Source: UBA10649 sp963700255 | Lineage (GTDB): Bacteria; Actinomycetota; Actinomycetes; S36-B12 | Assembly (NCBI GenBank): GCA_963700255.1 | Contig: CAVOWW010000021.1 | Location: 108,844-172,843 of the forward strand | Direction: 5' to 3' | DNA length: 64,000 nucleotides | The notes under the pieces: model-generated | The model's input: only the letters and a program-made list of their open reading frames with translations | Told to the model about the DNA's origin: nothing | Database searches by the model: none | Shown here: in pieces, positions 62,778 to 64,000 of the stretch | How positions within the stretch are numbered: position 1 is the stretch's first letter | Layout: each line of letters opens with the position of its first letter | Translations under genes and position numbers: made by a program

Positions 62778-63716
62778 TTACGAGCCAGCCTGTCGCGCCC
62801 AGGCCAGGGTGCGGGCCAGGCCGTCCGGGAACTCGACCGTCGTGCTGTATCCGAGCAGGGCGCGGGCGCGCCCAATGTCCGCCTGGGAATCGCGGATGTC
62901 GCCTCGGCGCCCAGGACCGTACGCCGCCACGACGTCAGCGCCCGTCAACGATCGGAGTGTGCCGAACAACGTGTTCAGCGACACCCGTCCCCCGGTGGCG
63001 ACGTTGATCACCTGGCCCGCGACGCCCGGGGCGTGGCACGCCTTCAGGACGCCGTCCACCACGTTGGCCACATACGTGAAATCCCGCGTCTGCTCGCCGT
63101 CGCCGAAGATCGTCGGCGCCCGCCCATCGAGCAGCGATCGGATGAACAGTGAGATCACGCCCGAATAGGGTGACGAGGGGTCCTGGCGCGGTCCGAACAC
63201 GTTGAAGTAGCGGGTGGTGACCGTCTCGAGCCCGTAAAGCGCGGTGAAGAGCTTGAGGTATTGTTCGCCGATGAGCTTCTGCAGGGCGTACGGCGTCAGC
63301 GGATCGAGCGGGGCGTCCTCGCGCGTCGGCAGCATGGCGACGTTGCCGTACACCGACGAAGACCCGGCGAAGACCAGTCTCTTGACGCCCGCGTCCCGCG
63401 CTGCCACGAGCAGGTTGAGCGTGGCGTTGACGTTGGCCTCATGGCAGAAGACCGGCTCCGTCACCGAACGCGGCACCGACGGGATGGCCGCCTGGTGCAG
63501 GACGTAGTCGACGCCCGCGGCCGCCGAGTTCGCCACCTCCGCCCGGGCGAGATCGCCCTCGATGAATTCAACGCAGCTGGCGACTGTCGCCAGGTTCTCC
63601 CGATGCCCGGTGACCAAATTGTCGACGACCCGCACGCGTGCTCCCCGGCGCACCAATTCTTCGACAAGATGCGAGCCGATGAACCCCGCGCCGCCCGTCA
63701 CCAGGTAATGTGCCAT
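62778..63716 (-). CDS. NAD-dependent epimerase/dehydratase (UDP-glucose 4-epimerase-like)
   Basis: The 312-residue SDR protein has VTGGAGFIGSHLVEELVRRGA, VVDNLVTGHRENL, FIEGDL, the HQAAIPSVPRSV motif, SSSVYGN, YALQKLIGEQY (Tyr and Lys catalytic) and TRYFNVFGPRQDPSSPYSGVIS. It probably epimerises or oxidises a nucleotide sugar for surface polysaccharide; the exact sugar is unclear. ATG 63716 gives the family start (MAHYLVTGG); the frame to 63950 is antisense of rnpB. Confidence 0.9.
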   Translation of the reverse strand: MAHYLVTGGAGFIGSHLVEELVRRGARVRVVDNLVTGHRENLATVASCVEFIEGDLARAEVANSAAAGVDYVLHQAAIPSVPRSVTEPVFCHEANVNATLNLLVAARDAGVKRLVFAGSSSVYGNVAMLPTREDAPLDPLTPYALQKLIGEQYLKLFTALYGLETVTTRYFNVFGPRQDPSSPYSGVISLFIRSLLDGRAPTIFGDGEQTRDFTYVANVVDGVLKACHAPGVAGQVINVATGGRVSLNTLFGTLRSLTGADVVAAYGPGRRGDIRDSQADIGRARALLGYSTTVEFPDGLARTLAWARQAGS

Positions 63717-63764
63717 CTGCCTCAGAAGACGACCCTTACGCAAAGCGCCTCGTAGATCCGCCGC

Positions 63765-64000
63765 AGCCAGCCGTAAGCCGAATCCTGTGTCCCCGCCTTC
63801 GCGCCTTGCGGCGCTTCGGCGAGGCGACGACCATTCCTCTGGTCCCGTCATTGCTGGCGGGATCAAGCGACCGACCCGGAGGCCTGGAGCGGGCCGCTCT
63901 CGTAACGCCTCCCTATTTGGTCTTGCTCCGTGCGGGGTTTTGCCTGCCACCCGCGTTGCCGCGGGCGCGGTGCGCTCTTACCGCACCTTTTCACCCTTAC
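63765..64000 (-). ncRNA. rnpB: RNase P RNA, 3' part (runs off the window edge)
   Basis: Read on the minus strand, the sequence has the conserved GAGCAAGACCAAATAGGGAGGCG region (plus-strand CGCCTCCCTATTTGGTC), a GC-rich stem pair, and the 3' end GGATTCGGCTTACGGCTGG. This is a bacterial type A RNase P catalytic RNA. The 5' end, with GAGGAAAGTCC, lies beyond 64,000. It precedes the epimerase gene on the same strand. Confidence 0.9.

Overview
The window is not one continuous genome. It reads as three taxonomically different blocks joined inside genes. Block 1 (1 to about 49,950) is a very GC-rich actinobacterial chromosome. The gene order pheT, arg genes, mpg, tyrS, rrn, TPR/HAD genes, tlyA, nadK, recN, pyrG, NUDIX, ald, xerD, parA, scpA, scpB, pseudouridine synthase, aroH, tyrA, cmk and der is the core order known from Mycobacterium and Streptomyces, and the 16S and 23S genes are of actinobacterial type. 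Block 2 (about 49,950 to about 53,500) holds secA (cut), prs and rfbB on the minus strand, with lower GC, and looks like Chloroflexota (Anaerolineae-like). Block 3 (about 53,500 to 64,000) looks acidobacterial. It carries an integrated element and chromosomal pilus/competence-type genes, a sugar epimerase and the 3' part of the RNase P RNA. I see no sequence that bridges the blocks biologically, so an assembly or binning chimera is the simplest explanation.

Block 1 layout: the pheT tail; an ArgR-box-controlled, probably leaderless argC-argJ-argB-argD-argR-argH operon that lacks argF and argG; small genes (VanZ, a secreted barrel-like protein, a membrane-anchored HNH protein, a YdeI-like protein, mpg, a DinB-like protein); tyrS; one rrn operon (16S-23S-5S, no spacer tRNA) with a clear terminator; a repeat-rich TPR protein; a large secreted Ig-like protein; an MBL hydrolase; then a long, tightly overlapping housekeeping run to der. 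After that come a lipase on the minus strand, tRNA-Pro(GGG), a small accessory patch with a broken IS3 element, a CcdA-TlpA fusion, an acyl-CoA dehydrogenase, a DoxX-like protein and a GGDEF-EAL enzyme truncated at the first junction.

Block 3 layout: an SF2 helicase, a small phage-type protein, a Prim-Pol/AAA+ replication protein and a large serine recombinase make up the right part of an integrated element with no visible virion genes. The recombinase gene ends exactly where a sigma-54 (NtrC-type) activator gene is cut at its Walker A motif. The last four residues and the stop codon of the recombinase appear to come from the target gene. Beyond it lie a PilZ protein, a GspH/FimT pseudopilin, a ComEA-like helix-hairpin-helix protein, an NAD-dependent epimerase and rnpB.

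Many otherwise convincing genes in all three blocks (mpg, nadK, recN, NUDIX, MBL, EAL, prs, the helicase, Prim-Pol, the recombinase, the PilZ gene) are broken only by single-base indels with no loss of protein similarity. This looks like uncorrected long-read error rather than gene decay, so the frameshifted genes are annotated here as single loci.
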